Part shown: one piece after another, positions 1 through 5,224 of the stretch
How the letters are laid out: the number at the start of each line of letters is the position of its first letter
Position numbering within the stretch: the first letter of the stretch is position 1
NCBI GenBank assembly: GCA_005880055.1
Contig: VBJS01000106.1
Span: 1-5,444, forward strand
DNA length: 5,444 bases
Direction of reading: 5' to 3'
Source: Chloroflexota bacterium
GTDB lineage: Bacteria > Chloroflexota > Dehalococcoidia > SM23-28-2 > RBG-16-64-32
Translations under genes and position numbers: made by a program
The notes under the pieces: model-generated
Database searches by the model: none
Seen by the model: the letters and a program-made list of their open reading frames with translations, nothing else
Told to the model about the DNA's origin: nothing

Positions 1-320
1 AGAATGCGGAAGACCACGAGCCATTCGAGCGTCGGTGCCAGGCCGCTGAGGATCGAGCTCGCGCCAAACCCAGCGAGTCCGAGCCGAAATATCCGGCGGC
101 GACCGTAGGTGTCCGTCAGCCCGCCGGCAAGAATGAGGAACGCGCTTTCGGCGAGGAGATATCCGCTGTAGACGTAGGATTGCCCTTCCAGAACGCCGAT
201 GAAATGCGCGGGCAGGTCACGCCCGATCCGGGGAAGCGCGACCGTGACGACGCTCGAGTCCAGGAACACGATACACGACCCGAGGATCGCGGCCCACAGT
301 GTCCCCGTCTTGTCGGTCAC
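1..320 (-). CDS. MFS transporter, DHA2/EmrB-QacA-like drug exporter (N-terminal part, runs off left edge)
   Basis: Translation of the minus strand from a GTG at 320 gives 106 uninterrupted codons that continue past the window edge. Residues about 8-29 form the first membrane helix and end in LDSSVVTVALP, which matches the motif D1 characteristic of the DHA family of proton-driven multidrug exporters. Residues 66-76 (GGLTDTYGRRR) are the MFS motif A in the loop between helices 2 and 3. Two further hydrophobic stretches lie at about 52-67 and 79-94. The start is set by a GAGAGGA Shine-Dalgarno about 8 nt upstream of the GTG; no ATG is suitable. Family members export drugs or other hydrophobic compounds across the inner membrane, but the substrate cannot be inferred. 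It is divergent from the rhomboid gene. Only about a fifth to a quarter of the expected length is visible, so 12- versus 14-helix type is inferred from motif D1 alone. Confidence 0.88.
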   Translation of the reverse strand, partial: MTDKTGTLWAAILGSCIVFLDSSVVTVALPRIGRDLPAHFIGVLEGQSYVYSGYLLAESAFLILAGGLTDTYGRRRIFRLGLAGFGASSILSGLAPTLEWLVVFRI

Positions 321-341
321 GAGCAGATCCTCTCTTGGCGG

Positions 342-393
342 TTGCAGCGCCACGGCATCCTATCAAATCACTCGACGTGGCCGGGCGCTGCAA
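342..393. promoter_or_regulatory. Inverted repeat in the divergent intergenic region, upstream of the MFS gene
   Basis: Perfect 10-bp arms lie at 342-351 (TTGCAGCGCC) and 384-393 (GGCGCTGCAA), separated by 32 nt. Inside them a 5-bp pair CCACG (350-354) and CGTGG (376-380) could extend or compete with the stem. The element begins 22 nt upstream of the MFS GTG start, so it would sit in the leader or promoter of the exporter. It could be two half-sites for a dimeric repressor, common for exporter genes, or an mRNA stem-loop. There is no T-tract, so it is not a standard terminator. The rest of the 288-bp gap (321-608) shows no convincing gene. A poor TTGCGG (520-525) / TTATTC (544-549) pair with 18-nt spacing is the only promoter-like match I see for the plus strand. 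Confidence 0.35.
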
Positions 394-608
394 TGAACGT
401 TATCTCCGGCTCACTATGAAACGGGCAGCCGGTGATCGCCCCACTGGCACAGCTCGAGTCGCGTGCGCGTCAGGAAGCGGTGTAGATAGCCTCCTCACGA
501 CGGCGCGCGAAGACTCGCATTGCGGACTCCCGACAGGGGCGCGTTATTCAAACGACGCAAGGTACGCGTCGGAGTTTTCAGCGCGAATCGGCTAGAGGGG
601 AGGTCGAC

Positions 609-1271
609 ATGGGGGTGATTCCACTCACCGACGTCTCGCGACGCCCGGCTCGGTTCCCGGTGATGACGGCATCGATCATCGCCGTAAACGCGCTGGTGTT
701 TCTGCTCGAGCTGATACGTGGAGAGACGTTTGTGACCTCGTGGTCGGTCATCCCTGCCGGTATAGTCGCCGGCCATCACCTGATCACGATTCTGACAGCA
801 ATGTTCATGCACGCCAGCTGGTCGCACATCCTCGGCAACATGATATTCCTGTGGGCGTTTGGCCCCGAAGTTGAAGATCTCATGCACCCCCGGCGCTATC
901 TCGTTTTCTATCTTCTGGGCGGGCTTGCCGCGACGGCAGCGCAGGTTGCGGCCGACCCGAGCTCCACCGTCCCGAACCTGGGCGCGAGTGGTGCGATCGC
1001 TGCGGTGATGGGCGCGTTTCTCGTCACCTACCCGCGTGACAGGATTCGCTCACTCCTCGTGATCTTCGTCTTTGTGCGGACGGCGTACATTCCGGCGGCG
1101 CTCCTCATCGGGGTCTGGTTCCTTACGCAGTTTGTGAATCTTGGCGCGGTGGCGCAACAGCCAGCGGGCGGGGTGGCCTACGCGGCCCACGTCGGTGGCT
1201 TCATCTTCGGAGCAGTCACAGCGCGTCTCTTCGAAGGTCCCCGACTCGTCGAGGCAGGGGTCACTACGTAA
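609..1271 (+). CDS. Rhomboid-family intramembrane serine protease
   Basis: The 220-residue protein shows the full rhomboid signature. The L1/TM2 motif has H68, H73 and oxyanion Asn N77 in HASWSHILGN. The catalytic serine is S127 in GASG, and the catalytic histidine is H194 in AAHVGGFIFG. Hydrophobic segments at about 18-36, 59-84, 97-114, 125-140, 145-157, 160-179 and 190-207 fit the six-helix core, and the length is normal for a bacterial rhomboid without extra domains. Such enzymes cleave substrate transmembrane helices within the membrane; the substrate here is unknown. The ATG at 609 is supported by AGGGGAGG about 6 nt upstream, and the MGVIPLTDVS beginning resembles the usual start of this subgroup. 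It is a lone gene, divergent from the MFS gene and convergent with the minus-strand block. No terminator with a T-tract is visible in the 74-bp convergent gap 1272-1345. Confidence 0.95.
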   Translation: MGVIPLTDVSRRPARFPVMTASIIAVNALVFLLELIRGETFVTSWSVIPAGIVAGHHLITILTAMFMHASWSHILGNMIFLWAFGPEVEDLMHPRRYLVFYLLGGLAATAAQVAADPSSTVPNLGASGAIAAVMGAFLVTYPRDRIRSLLVIFVFVRTAYIPAALLIGVWFLTQFVNLGAVAQQPAGGVAYAAHVGGFIFGAVTARLFEGPRLVEAGVTT

Positions 1272-1345
1272 ACGATCGCGTGATCAACGCTCTCGCCGCC
1301 CCACGAGCGGCCGCCCACAGGACCGGTGCTTGAGGCGCGATACTC

Positions 1346-1534
1346 TCAGTCACGCGAGGCTTGCGTCCGCAACTGCTCGACCAACCGTCTGCTCAGCGAT
1401 TCCTCCTGCTTGAGGTCCGCTCGGAAGTCGTGAGTGTTGGTGTCCGCGATCTCCATGCGCAGGTCCGACAGGTAGGTCTCCAACGCCTTCTTGAGCGTCG
1501 CCGCGTCCGTGTCCGTCAACGTGAGCTGCACCAT
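1346..1534 (-). CDS. Small conserved-looking protein of unknown function, 62 aa
   Basis: A 62-residue soluble, charged protein with no membrane segment or signal peptide. The pattern LTLTDTDAATLKKALETYLS, then a charged DLRMEIADT stretch and a C-terminal Leu/Arg-rich segment, predicts two amphipathic helices. I recall similar small uncharacterised proteins with a YLSDLRxEIxxT core from many environmental bacteria, but I know of no assigned function. The ATG at 1534 is chosen because GGAGGG lies 6 nt upstream. The in-frame ATG at 1546 has no ribosome site. The gene follows the HdeD-like gene by 77 nt containing a strong inverted repeat. The same frame stays open upstream all the way into the AbiEii-like gene, so a fused product is formally possible; the good ribosome site argues for independent translation. 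Confidence 0.7.
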   Translation of the reverse strand: MVQLTLTDTDAATLKKALETYLSDLRMEIADTNTHDFRADLKQEESLSRRLVEQLRTQASRD

Positions 1535-1549
1535 GTGTCCCTCCATTCT

Positions 1550-1589
1550 ACGTGCGGCCTCGCCACCGCCCGATGACGAGGCCGCACGT
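1550..1589 (-). promoter_or_regulatory. 13-bp perfect inverted repeat just upstream of the small gene's ribosome site
   Basis: Arms at 1550-1562 (ACGTGCGGCCTCG) and 1577-1589 (its exact reverse complement) surround a 14-nt loop. In the minus-strand transcript the GC-rich hairpin ends about 4 nt before the GGAGGG of the 62-aa gene. It lacks a following U-tract, so it is a poor intrinsic terminator for the upstream HdeD-like gene. It could slow 3' exonucleases, modulate translation of the small gene, or be a protein-binding palindrome. A smaller repeat GTGTG/CACAC (1588-1601) abuts it on the side of the HdeD-like stop codon. Confidence 0.45.
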
Positions 1590-1611
1590 GTGGTGCCACA
1601 CGAACCGATGC

Positions 1612-1968
1612 CTAGGGGTTCACGATCGAGCGGAGCTTGAACGCTCCGATGATCAAGGCGATACCGGACACGACCGCAAAGCCGGCGATCAGTCCCATGA
1701 TCGCAGCGAGCGTCACGGGCGGAGCGAGCAGCGCGAACACCGACGCAACCGCACTCAGGACGCCGAACGCCATGGTCCAGCCCCACTGTACACCCATTCT
1801 TCTCTCCTGCAACGCTCCGTAGATCCCGAGGATGCCGGTGAACATGAGCCACCAGGCGACCCAGACGACCCCGAAGGTCAGGGAGAGCGTCGGATAGTAA
1901 ACGAGGGCCCCGATCCCGAACCCGACGCCCACCAAGCCTGAGAGCAACAAGACCCACCAGTGGTTCAT
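1612..1968 (-). CDS. HdeD-like (DUF308) membrane protein, probably N-terminally truncated
   Basis: A 118-residue, strongly hydrophobic protein with four predicted helices at about 4-24, 28-52, 62-83 and 85-111. It follows the DUF308/HdeD repeat pattern: a WW-LLL-G-GxxFG start, a helix break at YP or APP, and a LIAGFAVVSGI..IIGAFKLR ending. Full HdeD-family proteins have about 190 residues and six helices in three such pairs; this one aligns, from memory of the family, to the last two pairs only. No Shine-Dalgarno precedes the ATG at 1968 (upstream is GTGACACCTC). The DNA immediately upstream is in-frame AbiEii toxin sequence. I therefore infer a 3' gene fragment joined to a foreign gene, which may still be translated weakly or not at all. 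E. coli HdeD acts in acid resistance, but for this copy no role can be claimed. A native short single-DUF308 protein is the alternative. Confidence 0.65.
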   Translation of the reverse strand: MNHWWVLLLSGLVGVGFGIGALVYYPTLSLTFGVVWVAWWLMFTGILGIYGALQERRMGVQWGWTMAFGVLSAVASVFALLAPPVTLAAIMGLIAGFAVVSGIALIIGAFKLRSIVNP

Positions 1969-1969
1969 G

Positions 1970-2428
1970 AGGTGTCACGGCGTCGCCAAAACCAACGTCG
2001 ATCTGTAGCGGAACTCGCGCCCTGCCAAGCATTGCGGTGAGCTTCACGCGGACCCCGCCGTACTCCTGGCGGTCGCGAATCTGTGCGGCACGCACGCTGG
2101 AAGACATAAAGGAAAGCCCGTCGGGTTCGACGGTCGCTCCGCACACCTCACGAAAGACCGCGGCGACTGCCTTGGGCGAGGCGTCGCCGTACCCCAAGAA
2201 GTCCACATCGCGGGTGGGCCGGGGGATCTCCCCCTCCCAGATGTAGAAGAGCACTGCGCCTTTGAGGATGAAGCGCTCCGCCACCGGTGTGCGGCTCAAT
2301 CGGTACAGGAGTCGCTCAACGCCGTAGCGCGTGAGCACGAGCTGCAGCTCCTGCCCACGCCCTCCTGCGAGTTGGCGGAGCCGCTCGCGTACGGACGCCG
2401 CCAGGTCGGTCGGCGGCTTGCGCTTCAC
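1970..2428 (-). pseudogene. AbiEii/AbiGii-family nucleotidyltransferase toxin, C-terminally truncated
   Basis: About 153 codons match the N-terminal nucleotidyltransferase domain of AbiEii-type type IV toxins. There is a leader helix region with LTRYGVERLLYRLS (about residues 33-46), then FILKGAVLF (53-61), the metal-binding RPTRDVDFLG (71-80, D74 and D76), and IDVGFGD (143-149) with a third acidic residue D144. Family members are about 300 residues. After GDAVTP the expected PEE...LLDFPAPRLRAYPRET continuation is absent, and the sequence becomes HdeD-like DNA read out of frame. The start is taken as the GTG at 2428, with GGGAGGG 5-6 nt upstream; an upstream GTG at 2443 has no such site. The frame stays open to 1346, so an aberrant 360-residue chimera ending in the 62-aa protein is possible. 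The catalytic core survives but the C-terminal domain is missing, so a functional toxin is unlikely. Confidence 0.8.
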
Positions 2429-2444
2429 ACTTGACCCTCCCACG

Positions 2445-2528
2445 TCACGCGCGGCCCTCTTCGGCTACGACGGCCTCGAGATACGGCCGCATCACGTTCG
2501 TGACAAGGAAGGGTCGTACGGTCGTCAG
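2445..2528 (-). pseudogene. Possible 3' remnant of the gene preceding the toxin (AbiEi-type antitoxin tail?)
   Basis: Reading leftward from an in-frame stop at 2529-2531, 27 codons remain open and end in RPYLEAVVAEEGRA followed by TGA at 2445-2447. The stop lies 16 nt before the toxin's GTG start, the spacing expected for a toxin partner gene. In type IV systems an AbiEi antitoxin gene usually sits directly upstream of AbiEii, so this may be its last residues, cut off at the 74-bp repeat that begins 12 nt away. The peptide is too short for me to identify, and no start codon with a ribosome site is in frame except a weak GTG/ATG inside it. A competing GTG frame at 2532 encodes 35 low-complexity residues and overlaps this one; I cannot say that either is translated. 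Confidence 0.3.
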
Positions 2529-2540
2529 TCACGGGCTCCG

Positions 2541-2614
2541 CCTTTCGAGAGTTTAACTGCTTCTCGAACCATGCCAGGGTCCGCAACGGCGCACCATCCG
2601 CCGTTTGGCCAGGC
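2541..2614 (-). repeat. 74-bp direct repeat, copy 1 (downstream of the operon)
   Basis: This block matches 5147-5220 at 72 of 74 positions in the same orientation; the differences are at 2544 (T versus C) and 2585 (A versus G). It contains two internal inverted repeats: 2544-2550 with 2562-2568 (TTCGAGA/TCTCGAA, 11-nt loop), and 2585-2591 with 2599-2605 (AACGGCG/CGCCGTT, 7-nt loop). In the gene direction the heptamer GTTAAAC (2557-2551) lies in the first loop, 18 nt before a GTG at 2532. The far end overlaps a TAG stop (2616-2614) of a short open frame. It is not similar to any insertion-sequence end I know. It bounds the downstream side of the esterase, hydrolase and reductase operon. Confidence 0.93.
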
Positions 2615-2675
2615 TAGCGGAGCGCGGTCTGGATGCGCCTCTCGATGTAACGCGCTCGGCGTCGCATCGTAGAAC
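2615..2675. other. Short spacer between the NmrA-like gene and repeat copy 1, with an inverted repeat
   Basis: Sixty-one bases follow the NmrA-like stop. They contain 7-bp arms GAGCGCG (2620-2626) and CGCGCTC (2651-2657) with a 24-nt loop, a weak candidate for the operon's 3' stem-loop; no T-tract follows. One minus-strand frame here reads MRRRARYIERRIQTALR and stops with TAG exactly at the repeat boundary. It could be the tail of a lost gene but is too short to identify. Confidence 0.3.
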
Positions 2676-3569
2676 TCAAACAGGTGTCGCCGGGATGGCG
2701 ATGGTTGACCAATCCTGCTCGCGAGCCCAGTTGCTGAAGCGGTGCCAGTCGACTTCGGGATAGAGCCATCGCAGGCCGACGACGTCCGCGTCGTATCCCA
2801 CGCGGGCGAACCACTCGAACATGCGCGCGAGATCGTCGTTCCATTGACGTACCGCGTCGATCGGGAGGGCCGTGTACTCGATGTGCTGGCCCGATGCCTC
2901 ACTGATTGCCGCCGCCGCCGTCGCGACCGTCAGCTCGTCCGACGCGATGTCGATTCGTTTACCGAGGAAACTCTCACGGCGTTCGATGACGAGGGCGGTG
3001 AACTGCGCGATATCCGCGACCGCGATCTGTTGTAGACGGCGCGTCGCCGGCAATGCCATCGCGATGGACCCCTTGGCGATGCCGGCCGCCAGCCAGTCGG
3101 CCAGAAAGTTCTCCATGAAGAAGACCGGCGCGACGATCGTGAACGGCACGCCCGACCGCCGTATCTCCTTCTCGACCTCGAACTTGCTGTCGAAGTGCGG
3201 AATGCCTGTCGCTCGGTCGGCGCCGGCCACCGACGAATAGACGAGATGCGAGACCCCCACCCCCGCGGCCGACGCCGCGCGAACGATGTTGATGCCCTCG
3301 CGTGTTTCGGTTTGTGCACCGCGCTCGAACGGCGTCGACATGGCGAAGACGGTATCGACGCCACGTGCGGCGCGCTCGAGACTTCCCTGATCTTCGAAGT
3401 CCCCTGTAACGATCGTGACGCCGCGCGCCGCGAGGGCGGCGGCGCCAGCCGACTCTGGCTTTCTCGTCAGCGCGCGAATCGAGTGCCCGCGGCCGAGCAG
3501 TGCGCGCACCAGATGGCCGCCCTGCTTCCCGGTCGCGCCGGTCACGAGCACGTTCAACTTGCCGGACAT
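2676..3569 (-). CDS. NmrA-like NAD(P)-binding reductase/regulator
   Basis: A 297-residue atypical short-chain dehydrogenase of the NmrA group. The N-terminal Rossmann motif is GATGKQGG (residues 11-18) after LNVLVT. R36 in RALTRKP suits binding of the NADP 2'-phosphate. GDFED (56-60), LVYSSVAG (109-116), PHFDSKFEVEKEIR (124-137) and FTIVAPVFFMENF (143-155) are typical of NmrA/HSCARG and quinone-reductase-like members, which often lack a full Tyr-Lys catalytic pair. The length is normal and no frame damage is seen. The ATG at 3569 has AAAGGGCG about 7 nt upstream. It is the third gene of the operon, 28 nt after the YcaC-like gene. It may reduce a quinone or enone, or act as a redox sensor; substrate unknown. 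Confidence 0.92.
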   Translation of the reverse strand: MSGKLNVLVTGATGKQGGHLVRALLGRGHSIRALTRKPESAGAAALAARGVTIVTGDFEDQGSLERAARGVDTVFAMSTPFERGAQTETREGINIVRAASAAGVGVSHLVYSSVAGADRATGIPHFDSKFEVEKEIRRSGVPFTIVAPVFFMENFLADWLAAGIAKGSIAMALPATRRLQQIAVADIAQFTALVIERRESFLGKRIDIASDELTVATAAAAISEASGQHIEYTALPIDAVRQWNDDLARMFEWFARVGYDADVVGLRWLYPEVDWHRFSNWAREQDWSTIAIPATPV

Positions 3570-3597
3570 GTCGTTCGCCCTTTCATCACTTGCTTGT

Positions 3598-4212
3598 TCA
3601 TTCTTGAAGTAGGCGCTCGGTGAGTACGATTTGGATCACTTGTGGGACGGTCTCGAGACGCGCCCAGTCGCGCTGAAGCTCGCACGCCAGCGCTACCCAA
3701 CTGACCGGCTGTCCTCCAGCAAGAGTGACACGTTCCAGGCCGGCGCGATGCGCTTCGACGGAGGTGCCGCCGATCGCGTCGACGACGGGATACACCTCGA
3801 AGCCTTCGCGTAGAGCGTCGAGCGCTGGAAACGCCATGCAGACCTCCGTCCACAGGGCGCAGAAGATGAGCTTCCGTCGCCCGGTGCTTCGTACCGCCGC
3901 GACGAAGTCGGCGTCCTCCCACGAGTTGATGCTCGTCCGGTCGATCGGCACGTTGCCCTTGAGCAGTTCCGCCAGCTCCGGAACCGTGGGCTTCTGGCGG
4001 CCGGACGCGACGCTGATCGTCGAATGAACGATCGGCAGCCCGAATGCCTTCGCGGTCTTCACCGTCGATACCACGTTCTTCAGTAAGAGCTGGTGGTCCA
4101 TCGATCGCACCGAAGCCACCTGCGACGGCTGGTAGTCGATCACCAGCAGCGCGGCATTCTCCGGGGTGATGAGATGATCGGCGCGTGGATCCCGCTTTGG
4201 TCCAGTGGTCAT
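3598..4212 (-). CDS. Isochorismatase-family cysteine hydrolase, YcaC-like
   Basis: A 204-residue cytosolic hydrolase. Catalytic residues by family motif are D26 in LLVIDYQ and C125 in ALWTEVCMAFPALDAL, where the non-proline cis-peptide region precedes TExC. The third, basic position appears as R92 in IDRTSINSWED instead of the more usual lysine, as I believe is also the case in YcaC. VVDAIGGTSVEAH (143-155) and VALACELQRDW (173-183) are strongly YcaC-like. Family members hydrolyse C-N or related bonds (nicotinamide, carbamates, isochorismate); YcaC itself has no settled substrate. The ATG at 4212 overlaps the esterase stop as ATGA, so translation is probably coupled. A longer in-frame extension to 4311 runs inside the esterase gene and is rejected. 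A paralogue lies at the right edge. Confidence 0.93.
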   Translation of the reverse strand: MTTGPKRDPRADHLITPENAALLVIDYQPSQVASVRSMDHQLLLKNVVSTVKTAKAFGLPIVHSTISVASGRQKPTVPELAELLKGNVPIDRTSINSWEDADFVAAVRSTGRRKLIFCALWTEVCMAFPALDALREGFEVYPVVDAIGGTSVEAHRAGLERVTLAGGQPVSWVALACELQRDWARLETVPQVIQIVLTERLLQE

Positions 4213-5138
4213 AAGTGCTCTTTCAGAAAGGCTCCGATGGCGTTGAGTGCCTGTCGAGCAGCCGCGAATTCGCGCATACCGGTGACGAATCCGTGCGGCA
4301 TTCCCATCCATACGTCCAGCTCGGCGTCGACGCCCGCCGCGACGGCGCGCTCCACGTAACGACGTGAGTCGTCGAGCAACACTTCGTCGTCGCCGACGTG
4401 CACGCGGATTGGAGGCAGGCCGCTCAAACCACCGTACAGAGGCGACGTCAGGGGATTCTTCGGATCGGCCTCACCCAGGTAGGAAGCGACTAATCCGGCG
4501 ACCTGGGACCTGGTGAAGTACGGATCCGCTTCCGCTCGAGTCTGAAAGCTCTCGCCTGTCAGTGCGAGGTCGGTCACCGGCGAGATTGCAACCGCGCCGA
4601 CGGGACCAATGCCACCTTTGTGGGCTTGCGCGCAGGCGACCGATAGCAGCACCAGGGCCAGATCGCCTCCGGCCGAGTCGCCCGTCACGGCGATCTTGTT
4701 GATCTGGTTGTCAACCAGTCCGCGATAGCATGCCTCGACGTCCGTAACCGCAGCAGGAAAGGGATGCTCGGGAGCGAGCCGATAATCGGGTACGAAAGCA
4801 TCAGCTCCAGCGCTCGAAGCGAGGTGGCCAACGAAATTGCGGTACGCATGGGCGGTTCCCAAGTTGAACCAGCCGCCATGCGCGTGAAGGATCGCCGCGC
4901 CCTTCCGCGGCCGCGCCGGTTTCGCCCACACGCCGGAGATCCCTCCGACGGTATCGGCTTCGAAGGTCACGTCCGGGGGAGCCGCGACGCGCTCCATGAC
5001 ATCGTCGAACGGACCGCGGGCAGCCGTTCCTGCGAGCTTGCCTTTGAAGGCTGCGACGCTCGCTCGGAGAGCGGTCGCGCCGAGGGCATCCTCCGGGCTG
5101 AGCGGATGAACAGTCAGCCAGGGCGGTTGCGGTTGCAT
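4209..5138 (-). CDS. Alpha/beta hydrolase, HSL-type (family IV) esterase
   Basis: A 309-residue esterase/lipase of the hormone-sensitive lipase group with normal length. The oxyanion-hole motif is HAHGGWF (H85-F91). YRLAPEHPFPAA (119-130) is the conserved strand/loop. The nucleophile is S155 in GDSAGG, the acid is most likely D251 in VGDDEVLLDD, and the histidine is H282 in MPHGF. The N-terminal 60 residues form the cap. No signal peptide is present, so it should be cytosolic; it would cleave short-chain esters or possibly lactones. The ATG at 5138 is preferred over in-frame extension to 5333: GAGAGG lies 8 nt upstream, and the extension would run through the 74-bp repeat and the neighbouring gene. 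It is the first gene of the operon, and its ribosome site lies at the inner end of the repeat. Confidence 0.94.
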   Translation of the reverse strand: MQPQPPWLTVHPLSPEDALGATALRASVAAFKGKLAGTAARGPFDDVMERVAAPPDVTFEADTVGGISGVWAKPARPRKGAAILHAHGGWFNLGTAHAYRNFVGHLASSAGADAFVPDYRLAPEHPFPAAVTDVEACYRGLVDNQINKIAVTGDSAGGDLALVLLSVACAQAHKGGIGPVGAVAISPVTDLALTGESFQTRAEADPYFTRSQVAGLVASYLGEADPKNPLTSPLYGGLSGLPPIRVHVGDDEVLLDDSRRYVERAVAAGVDAELDVWMGMPHGFVTGMREFAAARQALNAIGAFLKEHL

Positions 5139-5146
5139 TGTCCGTA

Positions 5147-5220
5147 CCTCTCGAGAGTTTAACTGCTTCTCGAACCATGCCAGGGTCCGCGACGGCGCAC
5201 CATCCGCCGTTTGGCCAGGC
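5147..5220 (-). repeat. 74-bp direct repeat, copy 2 (upstream of the operon)
   Basis: This is the second copy of the block at 2541-2614, 2606 bp away in direct orientation. The internal inverted repeats persist with 6-bp arms (5151-5156/5168-5173 and 5192-5197/5205-5210); both sequence differences fall on terminal stem positions. In the gene direction it starts 4 nt after the TGA of the partial hydrolase (5227-5225). Its GTTAAAC (5163-5157) lies 18 nt before the esterase ATG, the same spacing as in copy 1. It contains the esterase Shine-Dalgarno (GAGAGG) and so forms the whole leader between the two genes. Confidence 0.93.
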
Positions 5221-5224
5221 CATC

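Noticed and set aside
495..887. 130-residue minus-strand open frame across the rhomboid start
   Set aside because: Antisense shadow of the rhomboid gene with no recognisable domain, and rich in Arg/His as expected for a GC-rich shadow frame.
1272..1345. Intrinsic terminator between the convergent rhomboid and 62-aa genes
   Set aside because: Only short arms are found (CGCTC/GAGCG, GCGT/ACGC) and there is no T-tract on either strand.
2425..2532. GTG-initiated 35-residue frame 18 nt after the GTTAAAC of repeat copy 1
   Set aside because: Low-complexity Arg-rich peptide overlapping two other frames; the ribosome-site-like AAAGGCGGAG is noted, but the peptide itself looks non-coding.
2541..2614. 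Repeat copies as insertion-sequence ends or a MITE
   Set aside because: They are in direct orientation, contain no transposase fragment, lack matching terminal inverted repeats, and I see no target-site duplication around them.
4213..4311. Longer start for the YcaC-like hydrolase at 4311
   Set aside because: The extra residues are Arg-rich shadow sequence of the esterase gene; ATG 4212 with the ATGA overlap fits the family N-terminus.
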